Source of the DNA: Papio anubis
Lineage: Eukaryota > Chordata > Mammalia > Primates > Cercopithecidae
Direction: 5' to 3'
DNA length: 64,000 bases
Assembly: GCF_008728515.1 (NCBI RefSeq)
Contig: NC_044981.1
Span: forward strand, 135,037,937-135,101,936
Part shown: positions 35,736 through 49,534 of the stretch, piece after piece
Position numbering within the stretch: the first letter of the stretch is position 1
Layout of the letters: each line of letters begins with the position of its first letter
Translations under genes and position numbers: made by a program
Notes under the pieces: model-generated
What the model saw: only the letters and a program-made list of their open reading frames with translations
Database searches by the model: none
What the model was told of the DNA's origin: nothing

Positions 35736-35821
35736 TTTTTATTCCCATTTTGCTGCAGTATCCATGACACCTCAGTTTGGCTATCAGATCTTGAGTATGT
35801 GTGTTGGTAAAGCAGAGCCTT

Positions 35822-36252
35822 TGTTATTGTTTGACTGTCTCCTCCAATATTCATGTGTTGGAAATTTCATCTCTGGTGTGATGATATTAGGAGGTGGAGA
35901 CTTTAAGAGGTGATTAGGTCATTAAGAGGAATTAACACTGCTCTTGCAGGACTGGGTTAATTTTCTTAAGAGTGAGTGAGTTCTTGCTGTCATGGGACTG
36001 GATTAGTTACTGTGAGAGTGGGTTGTTAGAAAGTGAGACTACCCCTGGTATTTTGCCCCTTTTTACACGTGCCCACTTCCCCCTTTTCACTTCTTCTCCA
36101 TGTTTTGCCACAGCATGAAACCATCACCAGAAGCTGACCAGATGCAGCCCCTCATTTTTAGACTTCCCAGACTCCTGAACCATAAGCCAGAATAAAACTC
36201 TCTCCTTTCTAAATTATTCAGTCTCAGGTACTGTTATAGCAACAGAAAATGG
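35822..36252 (+). mobile_element. MaLR-type LTR (MST/MLT1-like)
   Basis: It starts TGTTATTGTTTGACTG and continues with 'ttcatgtgttggaaatt', 'ggaggtggagactttaagaggtgattaggtcat' and 'catgggactggattagtta'. It ends after an AATAAA signal (about 36192-36197) and 'cagtctcaggtactgttatagc'. This order is that of ERVL-MaLR LTRs. No internal sequence was identified on either side, so it is probably solo. Confidence 0.8.
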
Positions 36253-36994
36253 CATTCCTCAAGTGAATAAACCCAAATGGATGTAACCCACCTAACAGAG
36301 GCAAGCTATTGTCCTAACAGCAGCAGATCTGCCAGCCATTAGCTCTACTTCAGCATCATTACTAATTGCAAAAAACAAAGTGGAAAAATTGAGTGTTGTC
36401 TTGTATGTGCTATCTTCATAACATGTAACATTTTTTGAGACCATTTTCATTTTCAACAGTTGTTATGATTTCCTTGGAAGTTTATTCTTTTTATTCCTTT
36501 CTTCATTTACAGTTAACTTGCTTTTTGTGTAAAAGTGTATGTGTGTGTTGTAAGGATGTTCAGAAAAAAAGAAATGTCTAAAAGAGAATGGGAGAAAATC
36601 AGGGAAACACACATAATAAATGAAAGTAAGATACAGATTTATTATGTCAGTTAAGTATCCTTTGGCTGGCCTGTGAATAATATTTAGCGTGAATTATGAA
36701 CGCTGTCTTCTTTTGATGCTAACATTACATATTATCCCAATATATTTTTAAAAATAACTTTATCATATGAGTAGTCTTTTGTGCAAAAATGATTATCATG
36801 GGAAAAGATTTTTTTAAAAGGGATAAACAAACATGAACATAAACTTCCCTGTAATTCAACAGATGGTTAATTACCTTAGTAATTTTGATGAATCTTCTTT
36901 CAGTTTCTTTCCCTCTGCTCAATCTGATTTGTAATTCACTCTTTTCAATTATTTTAATATAAATTTAACATTGTCTAGGCATAATATATTTGCC
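36253..36994. other. Unassigned sequence
   Basis: No gene or repeat recognised. Confidence 0.45.
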
Positions 36995-37285
36995 TAGATA
37001 TGCTGTAAATATATCTATAATTTATATCTACATCTATAATATATATTATGTATCTATAATTGTATCTATATATTATATATAGATATATAGATATTTATAA
37101 TTATATACCGCTAACATATAGATAGCTATAGTATGCATATAATATGCAGATATAATAGATATCTAATTATAAATAGCTATATATAATTATATATAATATA
37201 ATTATAGATTTCTACAATATATAATAAAATATATGTATAGTAAATCTATAATATATCTATAATATATTTAATATATATAATCAGT
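36995..37285. repeat. TA-rich low-complexity block
   Basis: Nearly 300 bases are composed almost wholly of A and T in TATA, ATAGATA and ATAATATA arrays with many inverted repeats. This is a typical fragile AT-rich block. Confidence 0.9.
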
Positions 37286-37439
37286 CTCGGTCTTTTATTG
37301 TGTCTAATTTAATTTTTTAGTATTAAAAACAATAACAATGTACAGTCATCTTTGATTTGTTAGTTAATATAAATAACTAGATCATATTACCAAATTTGTG
37401 ATTGAATAATCTTAACTCAGTTGAATTAAATTTTAAAGG

Positions 37440-37520
37440 TAATATTAATTAAATATTTCTTGTGCACTTATTTAGTGCAAAGCACTGTGCTAGATACTAT
37501 AGGAATATAGTGAAAAGCAG
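37440..37520 (-). mobile_element. L2 3'-end fragment
   Basis: 'atttcttgtgcacttatttagtgcaaagcactgtgctagatactatagga' matches the complement of the L2 3' terminus (ATTTATTGAGCACCTACTATGTGCCAGGCACTG...). Confidence 0.6.
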
Positions 37521-38897
37521 TGTCTGTGTGGCAGATTGCTAATAGTTTCCTAATTGTTCTTTGCTTCCTCCTTAGTAGTATAGAATACCTGATTTTTAGG
37601 ATATGGCTTCTAGCGTAAATACTGTCTTTCACAGCATCCCTTGTAGCCTACCCTGGACAACCTTCCTCTATTGTATTTTTCTGTGAAACAGAAATAGAAT
37701 ATCTTCATTAAGCCCTTAATATTTTGTGTTTTCTTTCAAACTTAGTGATATTTAATACATAATTATTTCTTGAAAGTAGAACAAGTCAAAGAAATACTTG
37801 GGAAGAAATGGAGAAATAGCTGGGTATAAACTGAGTTGGAAACAAATAGTTTCAATGTTCTAAACATGCATATTAATATCAAATATTTTATGCCTCTAAA
37901 GCTTATTCTAATAGTATGAATAATCTTTGAGAATTGTACTCATATTTATAAATCAAGGAGAATAGGTTTAAACAATAAGTTAAAAACTTTTCCCTTTAAA
38001 CATAATGTGTTAAATTCTTCAATGCAAGAGAATTCACAGGTAAGATTCTCACCTTAATAGAAACCAAGCAGGTCTTTTTTGAGTGTACATGTTCTGTGGA
38101 GTAACCAAATTTTTGCACACCTATAGCAATTAGCTAATTATCTATGTTCCACAACTATAGAACTAAAACAAAAACAAAAATAAAGACTAACAACAGAAGA
38201 TTGAACTGGTGTGGATGTTATTTAACTCATGTTTCTGTCAGGAAATAACCTGTAGTCTCACTAATTTTTTTCCATTGCCCTAAAGAGAACATAGTTGAAT
38301 ATGTTGAAATAGAACTGGACCCCAAATTCACCCACAGGGCATCATACTAATATATTATGTTGATAGCAACAGACCAGTACTTGTAGTTTGATATAGTAGT
38401 ACAGGTACATTGTACAGCCATACCCATACTGTTATTTGCTTTTTACATGTAAAATTTTAGCATAAAGATATTTACATGTAAAATCATAGCATAAAGATAT
38501 TTATAAACATCATATGTCATCTTTTTTGATGACTTTAAATATCTACCTTATGAATTCACCACAATTTCCCTAGTTATTCTGCATTACTTGGGTATTTTGG
38601 TTGTCAATTGAATGATTGTTTCTAATTTTTCTCTATAAGTCATTTTAAATTTAAGATTAGTTACTTAGGCATATTTTCCGCAAGTAGAATTATTGGTCAA
38701 GGGTTCAGTCCTATTAAAGTCTTTGAGGCACATTTTCAAAATGCTTTCCGTGAGTGTTGGAAAATAATTTAAGCTCCTCAAAGTTAGATTTGTATCAGCA
38801 TGGCTGATTGTTTTGTGGCATTAAAGAGAGTATTATTTAAATATTTCTAAGCTCAGGAGCCATGTTGACATAAGTTCCATTGTTTCATTTCTTTTTT
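37521..38897. other. Unassigned sequence
   Basis: A local tandem duplication of a roughly 30-base unit lies near 38446-38508 ('catgtaaaat..agcataaagatattta' twice). Otherwise nothing was recognised. Confidence 0.45.
38446..38508 (+). repeat. Short tandem duplication, roughly 30-bp unit
   Basis: 'ttacatgtaaaattttagca' and 'ttacatgtaaaatcatagca', each followed by TAAAGATATTTA, appear back to back with few differences. Confidence 0.75.
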
Positions 38898-39582
38898 CTT
38901 TTGGCAGCTTTTTTGAGGCATAATTGATATACAATCAAACTGTATATATTTAATATATATAATTTGACGAGCCTGGTTAGATAAATAAACACCCATGATA
39001 TTGTAATTATACCTCAATCAAGGTGAGAAACATATTATTCACCTCCAAAAGTCTCCATGCATCTTTTTGATTATGTGCATGTGTGCATGTGTGTGCGTGT
39101 GTGTGCATGTGGGTTAAAAGCACTTGACATGAGATCTACCCTTTTAAATCTGTAAATGCACAGCATTGTATTGTTAACCATAGGCACTATGTTGTACAGC
39201 ATATGTCTAGAACTTACCCATCTACTATGACTGTAACTTTATATCAATTGAACAAGAACACCTTATGTCTCCTCTTATCCCCTTGCAATCAGTATTCTTT
39301 TTCCTGTTTTCACAAGTTTGACCATTTTAGATACCTCATGTAAGTGGAATCATGCAGTATTTGTCCTTCTGTGACTGACTTATTTCATTAAGCATGATGC
39401 CCTTCCAGGTCCATCCATGTTGTCACAAATGATACGACTTGCTTCTTTTTAAAGGCTGAATAATATTTCACTGTACGAATATATCACATTTTCTTTCTTA
39501 ATTCATCTGTCGATGGATATATGGATTGTCCCCCAATGTGACTATTGTGAATAATGCTGCAATGAACATGGAAGTGCAGATG
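38898..39582 (-). mobile_element. L1M 3'-end fragment
   Basis: The blocks 'ttaaccataggcactatgttgtacag', 'gataccتcatgtaagtgg'-type sequence and 'gtccatccatgttgtcac' are those of an L1M 3' UTR and ORF2 end on the minus strand. A GT/GC-rich patch (39075-39112) has expanded inside. Confidence 0.75.
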
Positions 39583-40999
39583 TCCACTGTTAGTCTTCAC
39601 TGTCATTCTTTTCAATTGTACATTTCTTGAAGGTGATGCATCATGAAGAGCCTGGGGGTAACATAAGAATATTAAGAGAGACTGAGGAATTGACAGAGAC
39701 AAAATGATCAAGAAGAGACTATAAAAGACACATGTTGTTTCCACCAAAAATTTCCAAAAAGTAAACCCCTCTTTAACATCCTGGACAAAATGACCAGATT
39801 CTGGTAAACCCAATAAAGACACTAGAAGTTGCTGCAACTCGTTGGAGAATAATTTCCTGGTGCACTCAATAAACAGTCTGTCCTAGGGTCAACACTGATC
39901 CTTGTACCTGATATGAGATGTTGAAAAGTTGGTCAATTTTAATATTTAATAAAAGTCATTTCCAGATTTCAGTTTTTGTCTTTACTATCTACTTTTTCTG
40001 GACCAAAAACATTTTAAAAGATAATATATTTTATTGTTCAAAGTAAATCTAGTGAGTTGCTCTTTAACCTAAGGAAATACCTGTAGTGATAATATAGAAA
40101 TGACTAGAAAAATGTAGAAAAACAGGCTTGCTTTTTACTATTTATGTATTGTATTCAACAGAAATAATTCTAAATAAAGGATTTGCATTTATGATGCATT
40201 GTATACCTGAGGAATTTGGGATAAGATTTGTAAAATGATTTGTTTTAATCGTCATCCTTTTCATCATCACACATATGCGAAGCAGCCTGGGGCACAATAA
40301 GATGTCTACAATTTTGTCTGAATTCAGCATCTGCCTGCAAAGCTAATACCATAGCAACTAAAAAAACACTGGTACATTTTCCTTAAGAGACTCTATCCTA
40401 AGGAACCTTTTATACTCCCATTACATTTAAGGACTGAATGGTGTATTCTCTGAACATCACCATTCTGTCTTACTCTTTTTCTAGAGACCTCATTCTCTTA
40501 CTCCCCTTAAACACCAGTCATATTTCTAAATGAGCTTTTTCCCTTCATTTATTTCATTCACATCTATACATTTCTAAATGTCAAGTCAACATTTTCATTT
40601 AACTTGGCTTTGGGTGGGAGACAAATTGAGGGTGATGGCATTTTCCTAGGCTTAGGCTTCATATCCGGCATGATTTATGCCCAGAAGAGTAGCAGTCAAG
40701 TGATAAAATAAGGGACTCTAATACAAAACCATCACTGGATCTGAGATATCATTATTTTAACCAGAAGAAGGCAGTCACCTAGTGATGTTTTTGCCTTTTA
40801 GTGTTCCTTGGACCCACTACTTATTAGCTTGCTTGCCCTCCTCAGGAGAATAACCCATTTTCTCTCTCATTTTCCTTTAATGAATCACCTTTTACGTGCT
40901 ATATACTATTTCTAAAATAATTTCTTCTTCTATATGTCGGTCTTTTAATAAATTATTTTTTTCAAAATCCAAGAAGAAATAATCTTCATATTCTTTTTT
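39583..40999. other. Unassigned sequence
   Basis: No gene recognised. The minus-strand 117-codon frame at 39484-39837 starts in unassigned sequence and overlaps the L1M end. It has no supporting feature. Confidence 0.45.
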
Positions 41000-41516
41000 A
41001 TTCATGGTAAAATATACATAACACAATTTTTTACCATTTTAACAATGTTTAAATGTGTACAGTTTCAGTGTATTAAGGACATTCACATTGTTATGGAACC
41101 ATCACCACCATCTCCATCTCCAGAACATTTTTATCTTCCCAAACTAAAATCTGTACCCCTTAAATAATAACTTTTTATTTCTCCCCCACCCGCAGCCCCT
41201 GACAACCACCATTCTACTTCCATCTCTATGAATTTGACTACTCTAGTATCTCATGTAAGGGACATCATAACAATCTTTGACCTTTTGTGTCTGGTGTATT
41301 TCACTTACTCTAATGTCTTTAGGGTTCATTCATGTTGTAGCATGTGCTAGAATTACCTTCCTTTTTAAGTGTGAATAATATTCCATTGTATCTATGTAAA
41401 ATATTTTGTTTATCCATTCATCCATGGATGGTCATTTGGGTTGCTTCTCCATTTTAGCTGTTGTGAATAATACTACTGTGAACATTAGTTACAAATATCT
41501 GTTAGAGTCTCTGCTT

Positions 41517-41521
<5 letters not shown>

Positions 41522-41557
<36 letters not shown>
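41522..41557 (+). repeat. T36 homopolymer
   Basis: Thirty-six consecutive T lie inside the L1M and are not attached to the nearby Alu tail. Confidence 0.95.
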
Positions 41558-41561
<4 letters not shown>

Positions 41562-41604
41562 CATAAGCAGAAGCAGAGTTACTGCATCATTTGGTGATTC
41601 TATC

Positions 41605-41890
41605 TTTGTTTGTTTGTTTGTTTTGAAATAGAGTCTCGCTCTGTCACTCAGGCTGGAGTACAGTGGCATGATCTTGGCTCACTGCAACCTCTGCCTCCTG
41701 GGTTCAAGTGATTCTCTTGCCTCAGCCTCCCAAGTAGCTGGGACTACAGGCACACACCACCATGCCCTGCTAATTTTTTTGCATTTTTTGATAGAGACAG
41801 GGTTTCACCATGTTGGCCAGACATCAGGTGATCCGCCTACCTCAACCTCTCAAATTGCTGGGATTACCGGTGTGAGCCACCATGCTCAGC
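41605..41890 (-). mobile_element. Alu (AluS/J type), internally deleted
   Basis: A minus-strand Alu with a (TTTG)n tail. The segment normally between 'ttggccag' and 'tcaggtgatccg' is shortened near 41818. The flanks TGGTGATTCT (41592-41601 and 41892-41901) form a target duplication that lies within the L1M. Confidence 0.88.
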
Positions 41891-41975
41891 CTGGTGATTC
41901 TGTGTTAAATTTCTTGACAGACCTTCATACTGTTTTCCACAATGGCTCATATCCTCCTTGCCCACTCTCCCTGTA

Positions 41976-44306
41976 TTTCATGTGATCCTCTTGACTGTCC
42001 CGCCTAGAACATGTTTAAATTGTCTCCACTTGTTCTGCAGCAACATCTTTTATCATTTTGGCTACTGCCAGTTGCTTGGGACCAACTGTCCCCTAATGGA
42101 TTTTAATGGTTCCTTCTTTTATATCTAGCCTGAGCAGCCTCATGTAACCTTGACCCATTATTTTGGCCAGCCAGTAGCTGTTACTCTTATATTGCAGATT
42201 AAGAAATTAATTCGATCCCCGTTAAGAGAATGAGCTGGTGCAGCAAAGGATTAACTGAAAGGCAGTGTAACCATAAATGACTTCCACAGATTACTTAGAG
42301 AACTGAAGAAATCAAAGTTTCTAAATACCTAGTTGAACACTTTCTGCTGTTCGTCTGGATTTTTGTGTGCTTCAAACCTTAATAATTCATTCTGAAGTTG
42401 TCATATACCTTAGTTGGTTTATTCTCCTTCTTCAGTTTATTTTTGCATCTTTATTTTGTTATGGAGTTTGTGATATAATATATCTAGAGAATTTTTCCTC
42501 CTTCTATGATTCTAAGTCTATAATACTGCAAATAAAATTTGATAAGCAACATCAAACAATGCTGTTCTATCAGCTATTTTCAAGATCAGAAAAGATATCA
42601 AGAAAAATAAAAATAATTATTTAATTTTAAATGATGTACACACCATTATTTGACCCTTAAAAGGTATTGAAAATGCACCAGAAAACTTAACAGCAAGTTT
42701 AAAAGAAATGGTAAGCTTACTCATAGGTTTATAACTCATGGGTTGTGAACTGCTAGCTTTTGCTACTTCTGTGCCTATAAACCACATGTTTGCTGAGAAA
42801 TAGTAAAGTTGGATACTATGTTTGCAGATTTAAAACAGAATTTCCCACAGAGCTACAGTATTTGTAGGGTTTTACTGGGTTCTAATAGATGTTATCTATA
42901 AAATTTAAGTACTTTTCAGGTGTGGGGAAGCAAATGTGCAAACGTTTCTCTGCATACGATGGAGGGTAAGAAAGAAGTGGAAATATTTTCAAACATTGTT
43001 AGAAAAACAAAATTTTTAAAATGCTTTTTGAATTTTTGAGCACTTGCTAGTAATATAAAAAATATATGTCACAAAGTGTCCCCTAAATTTTTATTTATTT
43101 TTACTTAAGAAAAGAAAAGATAGTAGTAAGTGGTTTATAGTTTAAATAGTGGAGTTCTAGTAACTCATAAATGCTCTCTGGAGATATAATGCTATGTTCA
43201 TCACAGATTGCTTCAATATATAAATTCTCTTCTTCTCCACAGCCATTTGTAGGCACATACTAGCTTTATTTTCAGATAGCTAAAGAAAAAAATGGCCATT
43301 ATTTATGTTCTCATGCCATCCAAAGCAGGTCAGCAAAACAAGCCTGGACTTATATATGGTCACCCCTTTTGATGACATTGGGAAGTTTCAGGCCAGTTAA
43401 GAACCACTTGCAGGAGAACCAGTTGGACTGACTATGCAGTTGAGTTTGATTAAATCACATTTGTTGCATTCTTAAAATAATCACTGGGATATGACTATGA
43501 ACAGTTTGAATTTTACATCCAATAAATTTTTTTTTTTTTTTTTAGCAACATTCAAATCCACTAGAGGCTATCTACCAGGGGTCACAAACTGGTAACTGCA
43601 GCTGTAGAATCAGTCACAAATATGATCCTTACTTTTTCTCCATTCTCTATCATGAGTCCTGCCTCATGGGTTCTGAAGGTGTTTGAGTTTCCAGCACTTA
43701 ATTTCACATGGATTTTAAATGATTTTAAATGTCCTTTGTTCCCACCTGCCCAGAAAAGACCTACAAAGCAGGAAAAAAAAAAAAAAATCAATTAGGTTCC
43801 TGTTGCCACTGCTCTAATTAATTTCCTACTTATTTCCCTGGAGGAATCAGGGGAGAATTATTTCCACCTCAAGGTCCAGGTCTCTCTTCTCCAATGGCTC
43901 TTTTCCAACCCTGTCCTTACATGCCCATGGGTACAGCCGGAGCTGATTCTGGAGAAAATTGACATGGGCACTGGCCAATCAGAGCCCGTGTTATTGAGAA
44001 TGGATGCATGTCTGCTGTGCAACAGTGCACACCAGCGAATGTCAGCCCTGCAGTTAATGTTATTAAGAACCACTCTGTGTTTTGACTATTCATATAATGG
44101 AACCTTAGAGTCCTGGAATATCAGAAAAGTAGCAAATTGCTGATTCATACCAAATCTCATTTAAGTGACATGCTTGCCACGATTTGTTAGGGTAACAGCA
44201 TTAAATAGGCGACCTAGGCCACCTGTGTTTCACATGATCACCTCCTCCTCCCAACTGGTTGGTTCTTCATTTATTCTGAGCCCTCAAAGGCAGCTGGAAA
44301 TAATTT
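41976..44306. other. Unassigned sequence
   Basis: No gene recognised. T-run at 43527-43543 and A-run at about 43773-43787. The segment 43858-44073 has higher GC but no recognisable coding or repeat identity. Confidence 0.45.
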
Positions 44307-44335
44307 ATTTTCTTCTTTTTTCTTTTTTTTTCTTT

Positions 44336-44369
<34 letters not shown>

Positions 44370-44647
44370 AGACAGAGTCTTGCTCTGTCGCCCAGGCTGG
44401 GGTTTGGTGGCACAATCTCGGCTCACTACAAGCTCCACCTCCCGGGTTCACGCCATTCTCCTGCCTCAGCCTCCCGGGTAGCTGGGACTACAGGTGCCCA
44501 CCACGGCGCCCAGCTAATTTTTTTTTTTGTATTTTTAGTAGAGATGGTCTACTTTAGCCAGGATGGTCTCAATCTCCTGACCTCGTGATCCACCTGCCTT
44601 GGCCTCCCAAAGTGCTGAAATTACAGGCGTGAGCCACCGCGCCCAGC
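44307..44647 (-). mobile_element. Alu (AluY-like)
   Basis: A minus-strand Alu with a long T-rich tail (to 44369). It carries 'caagctccacctcccgggttcacgccattctcctgcc' and 'gacctcgtgatccacc', which favour AluY. A 13-bp duplication CTGGAAATAATTT lies at 44294-44306 and 44648-44660. Confidence 0.92.
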
Positions 44648-44824
44648 CTGGAAATAATTTCTTATTTTTTCCCCCATAATTTGTTCACTCTTGCTCTCTG
44701 TCTCTCTCTTAACTCTTTTATTCCTTGGAATTGAAATTCATTTTTTATCTTGGACTTCTTATTCACCTTCTGACCTAGTTCCCAAACGCTTCTCTTTTAA
44801 CTCTTCTTGATTATTCTCTTATAT

Positions 44825-45118
44825 GGTAAAACATGTGATTAAGGATCTTGAGAAGGGGTGTTTGTCATGGAGTGGTGGGTGGACTGTAAAATGCCATCAC
44901 AGTGTTCTTATGAGAGAGGATGAGGGAGGTTAGACACACACAAGCACAGAAAAGCCAATGTGAAGATGAAGACAGGGGTTGCAATGGTACAGCCATTAGC
45001 AAAGGAATACCAAACTTCCGACCTCCAGAACTGTTAGAGAATATATATATTTTTAATTAGGCCACCCTATTTGTGGTAATTGGCTATAACAGCCCTGGGA
45101 AATTAATATAATACACAG
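44825..45118 (+). mobile_element. Probable old LTR-type repeat fragment
   Basis: 'catgtgattaaggatcttgagaagggg', 'ccatcacagtgttcttatgagag', 'gacctccagaactgttagaga' and 'ggccaccctatttgtggtaatt' follow a common mammalian LTR-like repeat in order. The family is not assigned with confidence. Confidence 0.45.
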
Positions 45119-45177
45119 GACTTACCAAGAAATTAGCTTGGAATTATCAGCTGTGAACATAGCAGTTCATATCAATA

Positions 45178-45228
45178 TGAATATATGTATATATACACAC
45201 ACACATATATATATGTGTGTATGTATTT
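45178..45228 (+). repeat. TA/CA/TA/TG composite microsatellite
   Basis: TATATACACACACACATATATATATGTGTGT-type alternation. The unit order is self-complementary, so it can form a hairpin. Confidence 0.85.
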
Positions 45229-46347
45229 TTTTCCAAGTATTTTGAAATTCTACAGAAATTTCTTAGAAAACCTTTAATGAGTTACTTAACTAATTAATTC
45301 ACCACATATGTATCAAGGGCTCAATGGAAATTTCCAAGTTGAACAAGTAGAAAGACTTCCAAGAGCACAGGATCTAGCAGGACAGACTTGAAAATAAGCA
45401 AAGTCAGGGCTTACTTAGGGAATTACAAAGCAAAGCGTAGAAAGGGAGGTGTGAAATGTGGTTGCACAATAATTGTCAAGGTCATAGGTAGTAGTCTGGA
45501 ATTTACAGTGTGGGCAATAGAATTGGAGTTATAGAAGAGTTAAAGAAGTTAAATTGACAACTCTAATTGTATATGAAAAACCCTATAACTCTTTGCTATT
45601 GAAATAAGATAGAACTTTCTCAGTTTCAACTGCCCTAAACCATACTAAGGCCTTTCCATGTTGCTTTGTTTACCTAAATAATTTGGCCTCAAAATCTCCA
45701 GCCATAGAAAATTTTCTATGCATGATTGTATCCATGTATGCTACATTATTTGGCAATTGGATTACAATCTGATTCTCTGTGGATCACAGTGAATTTAGTT
45801 CTAGGTAATGAGCATTTTTTACCTAAATTTATGCTGAATTCTTGCTTTATATTATGCATATTAAAATGGCTTATATCCTCTAGAATTACAGTATACTATA
45901 TTATTGAGTGGGAGTGAAGGGAGTGAGACCTTAGAACAGAGTAGGATTTACCCGTAGCTTTGTTCAATAGCTTATGTTTCTATTAGTTGTAAGTAGAGCA
46001 AAACCAAGGTAAGAAGGATAGAGGTTCACCTCAGATGTATCTCCCAGAGTCACCATCATGCCCTTCCTTGAATTCTCTTTCCCTAAAGCCCCACCCTTTT
46101 CCCTGCACAAGCACCTTGTATAAAGTATAAACAGTATCTAAGATTGTGTGAATTCCTGTCTTGAAAACACCATCCACTAGTACTAATCCATGTCAGGGGT
46201 ATGAATTTGTTAGAAGTACATATTACAAATAAGTAACTCAAAAAACACATTAAGGTTCTCTCTAACAGTAAAGAGAGTTGATTAATTCTCAGTTGCTTAT
46301 GACTTCTGAATCCAAATGTCAATGATCATTGTGATAAGACATTTATT
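45229..46347. other. Unassigned sequence, part possibly L2
   Basis: Parts of 45280-45540 loosely resemble the complement of an L2 3' region. Nothing else was recognised. Confidence 0.4.
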
Positions 46348-46799
<452 letters not shown>

Positions 46800-49118
46800 A
46801 TGATATATTTGTGCCCATGTAGTTAGTGAGTAAAATCCTCGAATCTAACACATTAGGCAAGATCTCAGGGAAATATGTATTAAGAAAGGTAAAATTAAAT
46901 GTATTTACATAGCTCTTTGCCAAGAAAATGAAAATGTTTTAAGTAAATATTCCAGGAGCTAAGATTAGATGAGAATACTTGAGATATGGGTGGCATTTGA
47001 ATACTTACTTGGCTCTGCTTTAAGAAGCACAATACTCTGAAACATTCACTAGTGCATTTACCAGTCTCTTGGAGTCCTGAACATCAAGAAAAGATGCCAA
47101 CTGTGATCTTGAGAGGCTCAACTTAAGCCTGGAGTTTATGTAAATAGCCTTTGTCCTGAAGGTATATGTATGACTTGAAAAAATAAAAACCTCTGCCCAT
47201 GGAAGTCTCTTTTCAAATGAGAGACATTTAATCCTAGAGCCATGGATTCCTGGCAGATTTCCCATATTCAAACTCACTGCACAGATATGACACTGCTTCC
47301 TCAGCGAGGAATAGCTACACTCTGAAAGGTAGTTGCCAAGAGCCAGGGAAGACTGCCATCTGGTGGGAATTTAAAATTACTACCAAAACAGAAGTCACAA
47401 CCTCCTGGTTGCTTTGTTAAGGTATTTGTTTACAGCCTAACTTCAAAGGCAAGAGTGAAATGAAAATTTAAACCAAACACTACAGGCATCAAATGAACAA
47501 CATTTTAACCCATAAATAATAGTTATTATTGTTTTAGAAGTTTTATCTATTTTTTGTTATTTTATCTTTTCTATGCCATGTCAAGGAGAGGCTGACAAAT
47601 ATTTTTCTTTCTTTTTTTTGGATCATTTGGTTTTTCTTTACTTATATCATAGTTTTCAAAAACTGGGTTAATCCCTCTTGTTATGAAAAGGGCAATATGA
47701 TACACAACTCAGACTACATTAGGGGATAGAAGAATATGGAGAAATTAATTAAATGGCAAATAACGAAAGTAATCCAAACATAGGTCTGAAAATGATGAGT
47801 CTTTAGCCTAGACTCTAATTTGATTTGCATTTGAGGATATTGTTTAATCCTCTTGTACTTGATAGATTTATAGTTCCTCTGTGAGCTGGGTATCACCTTG
47901 GCAAATGATAATGCTAGATCACATACTTGCATAGCGATTTTAACGTACTTAAAGTGCTTATGTGATCTGGGGGCTAGATCTGGGTGTTAGAAAACCATAT
48001 CAATAAATTCTCATCTCTTAAATATCCCCTATCATCAATTTTATTCCCTATTTTACTAAATTTCACTCCCTTCAAAGTGAATGTGGGAGTGGGTTGAAAC
48101 ATTTTCTGCAAGAGTTGCAGATGCTATATATGTGTTTGTGTTTGTCTGTGTGAGAGAGAGACAACTATACTTCATATAAAATATTTTCTCAGTGTAAATT
48201 TGTCTCTCTACTGAATTTATAAATTATATATAATAAAAAGAATTTTCTCTCAATATGCAATTCTAAACATGTATCACTAAAACCCCAAAAGAGAAATGAA
48301 ATGTCTAAATGTTTTGTTCTTGACTAAGTGAGAATTTCAGATATAGGTAAAAAAGACAACTGGGCCAAACATCCTTCTCTCTGTCACTCCCTATAATTCA
48401 CCAAGCACAAAATCCATGATGGATGGTAAATGTGGCCACGCTGAAACACATGGTCAGTGTTAGTGCCCGTCGGCAAATCCTTCCAGGTTCATATGACTGG
48501 ATTTACTTATGATGATTTGCTTAACAAAAATAATTTATGTAGTTTCATGAATGCTTTTAGGATTTGGAGCTGAAAATTCTCAAGAAGAGCATATACTAGC
48601 TGATTTCCCTGATGTTCCTTGGCAGAATCATTGATCATCATTAAATAAATAAATATACCTGTTCCAGTATCTTGTAGCAAGTGGCACAGAGTTGACCATG
48701 TGTGAAACAAATGCATCACCCCCTAATGCTGACCCGCAAATTCAGAAGAACTGCCCTGGCAACTGTCATTCCAGGGCTTTCTGAAGTTGTAAACATACAT
48801 GGCAGATTGTTCCTGGTCTATTGTACCCGGGCTTCTAGATGGCAGTGTCAGCTGATTCAGAAGTTGTTCTTCCAAGTTCCTCTCATGATCCACAATGTTG
48901 ACTTTGAAAACACCATGTATTCTCTAATTAAAGGCTACAAATCCCAAACATATAACCCCAATATGCAATCACTATTAAATAAAAATCATGTGTATCCAAA
49001 TCATTTGCTAACTATGGATTATCCTTTCACTGAAAGTCATTGCTCCCTTCAGATATAGTATGAAGTTCAGGAAAGCTGAAGTTGCTACAAAGGATACAGA
49101 CTAATGCTTTCTTTTCTC
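46800..49118. other. Unassigned sequence
   Basis: Open frames near 47020-47277, 48507-48719 and 48702-49058 have no recognised domain, start context or splice support. No clear repeat was identified. Confidence 0.45.
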
Positions 49119-49119
49119 T

Positions 49120-49120
49120 C

Positions 49121-49159
<39 letters not shown>
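49120..49159 (+). repeat. (CA)n microsatellite
   Basis: About 19 uninterrupted CA units. Confidence 0.97.
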
Positions 49160-49163
<4 letters not shown>

Positions 49164-49450
49164 ATTTGTAACAGATTTAGTATTTAATTATCAAGATGTT
49201 TCTGAGAGCAAGTTACAAAGGTTAAAGGCCCCACATTCATTTGCTCAGTTTTGTTGTTAGATTGGGACCTTAGTCCTTGTCTATTCCTTGCAATAATGTC
49301 TGAACTATAGCTTCAAGTCTCTAAAATTCTCATCTGCTGAGACTATAGATCTGACAATACCATCCTAATCTAGTAATGATCTTCAATTTTGACTTTAGAA
49401 GGGAGAGATTATTTAAGAAACAATATCTTAATTCCTGAACTCCAGTATAA

Positions 49451-49496
49451 GTGTGTGTGTGTGTGTGTGTGGTGTATGTGTGTTTTGTGTGTGTGT

Positions 49497-49534
<38 letters not shown>
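49451..49534 (+). repeat. (TG)n then (TA)n compound microsatellite
   Basis: TG repeats with a few TT interruptions (49451-49518) pass directly into (TA)8 (49519-49534) and then into the T-tail of an Alu. The array probably grew from that tail. Confidence 0.93.

Larger units (their letters stand above)
41000..41975 (-). mobile_element. L1M 3'-end fragment, interrupted by an Alu
   Basis: The blocks 'gaaccatcaccaccatctcc', 'agcccctgacaaccaccatt', 'gaataatattccattgtat' and 'ccatactgttttccac' are in the order of an L1M 3' UTR and ORF2 end on the minus strand. A 36-T run (41522-41557) and an Alu (41605-41890) interrupt it. Confidence 0.75.

Noticed and set aside
41668..41985. 105-codon open frame with IAGITGVSHHAQP
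   Set aside because: Alu translation continuing into L1M sequence.
44165..44588. Open frames of 130 and 73 codons with CSVAQAGVWWHNLG-type sequence
   Set aside because: Standard translation of a minus-strand Alu.
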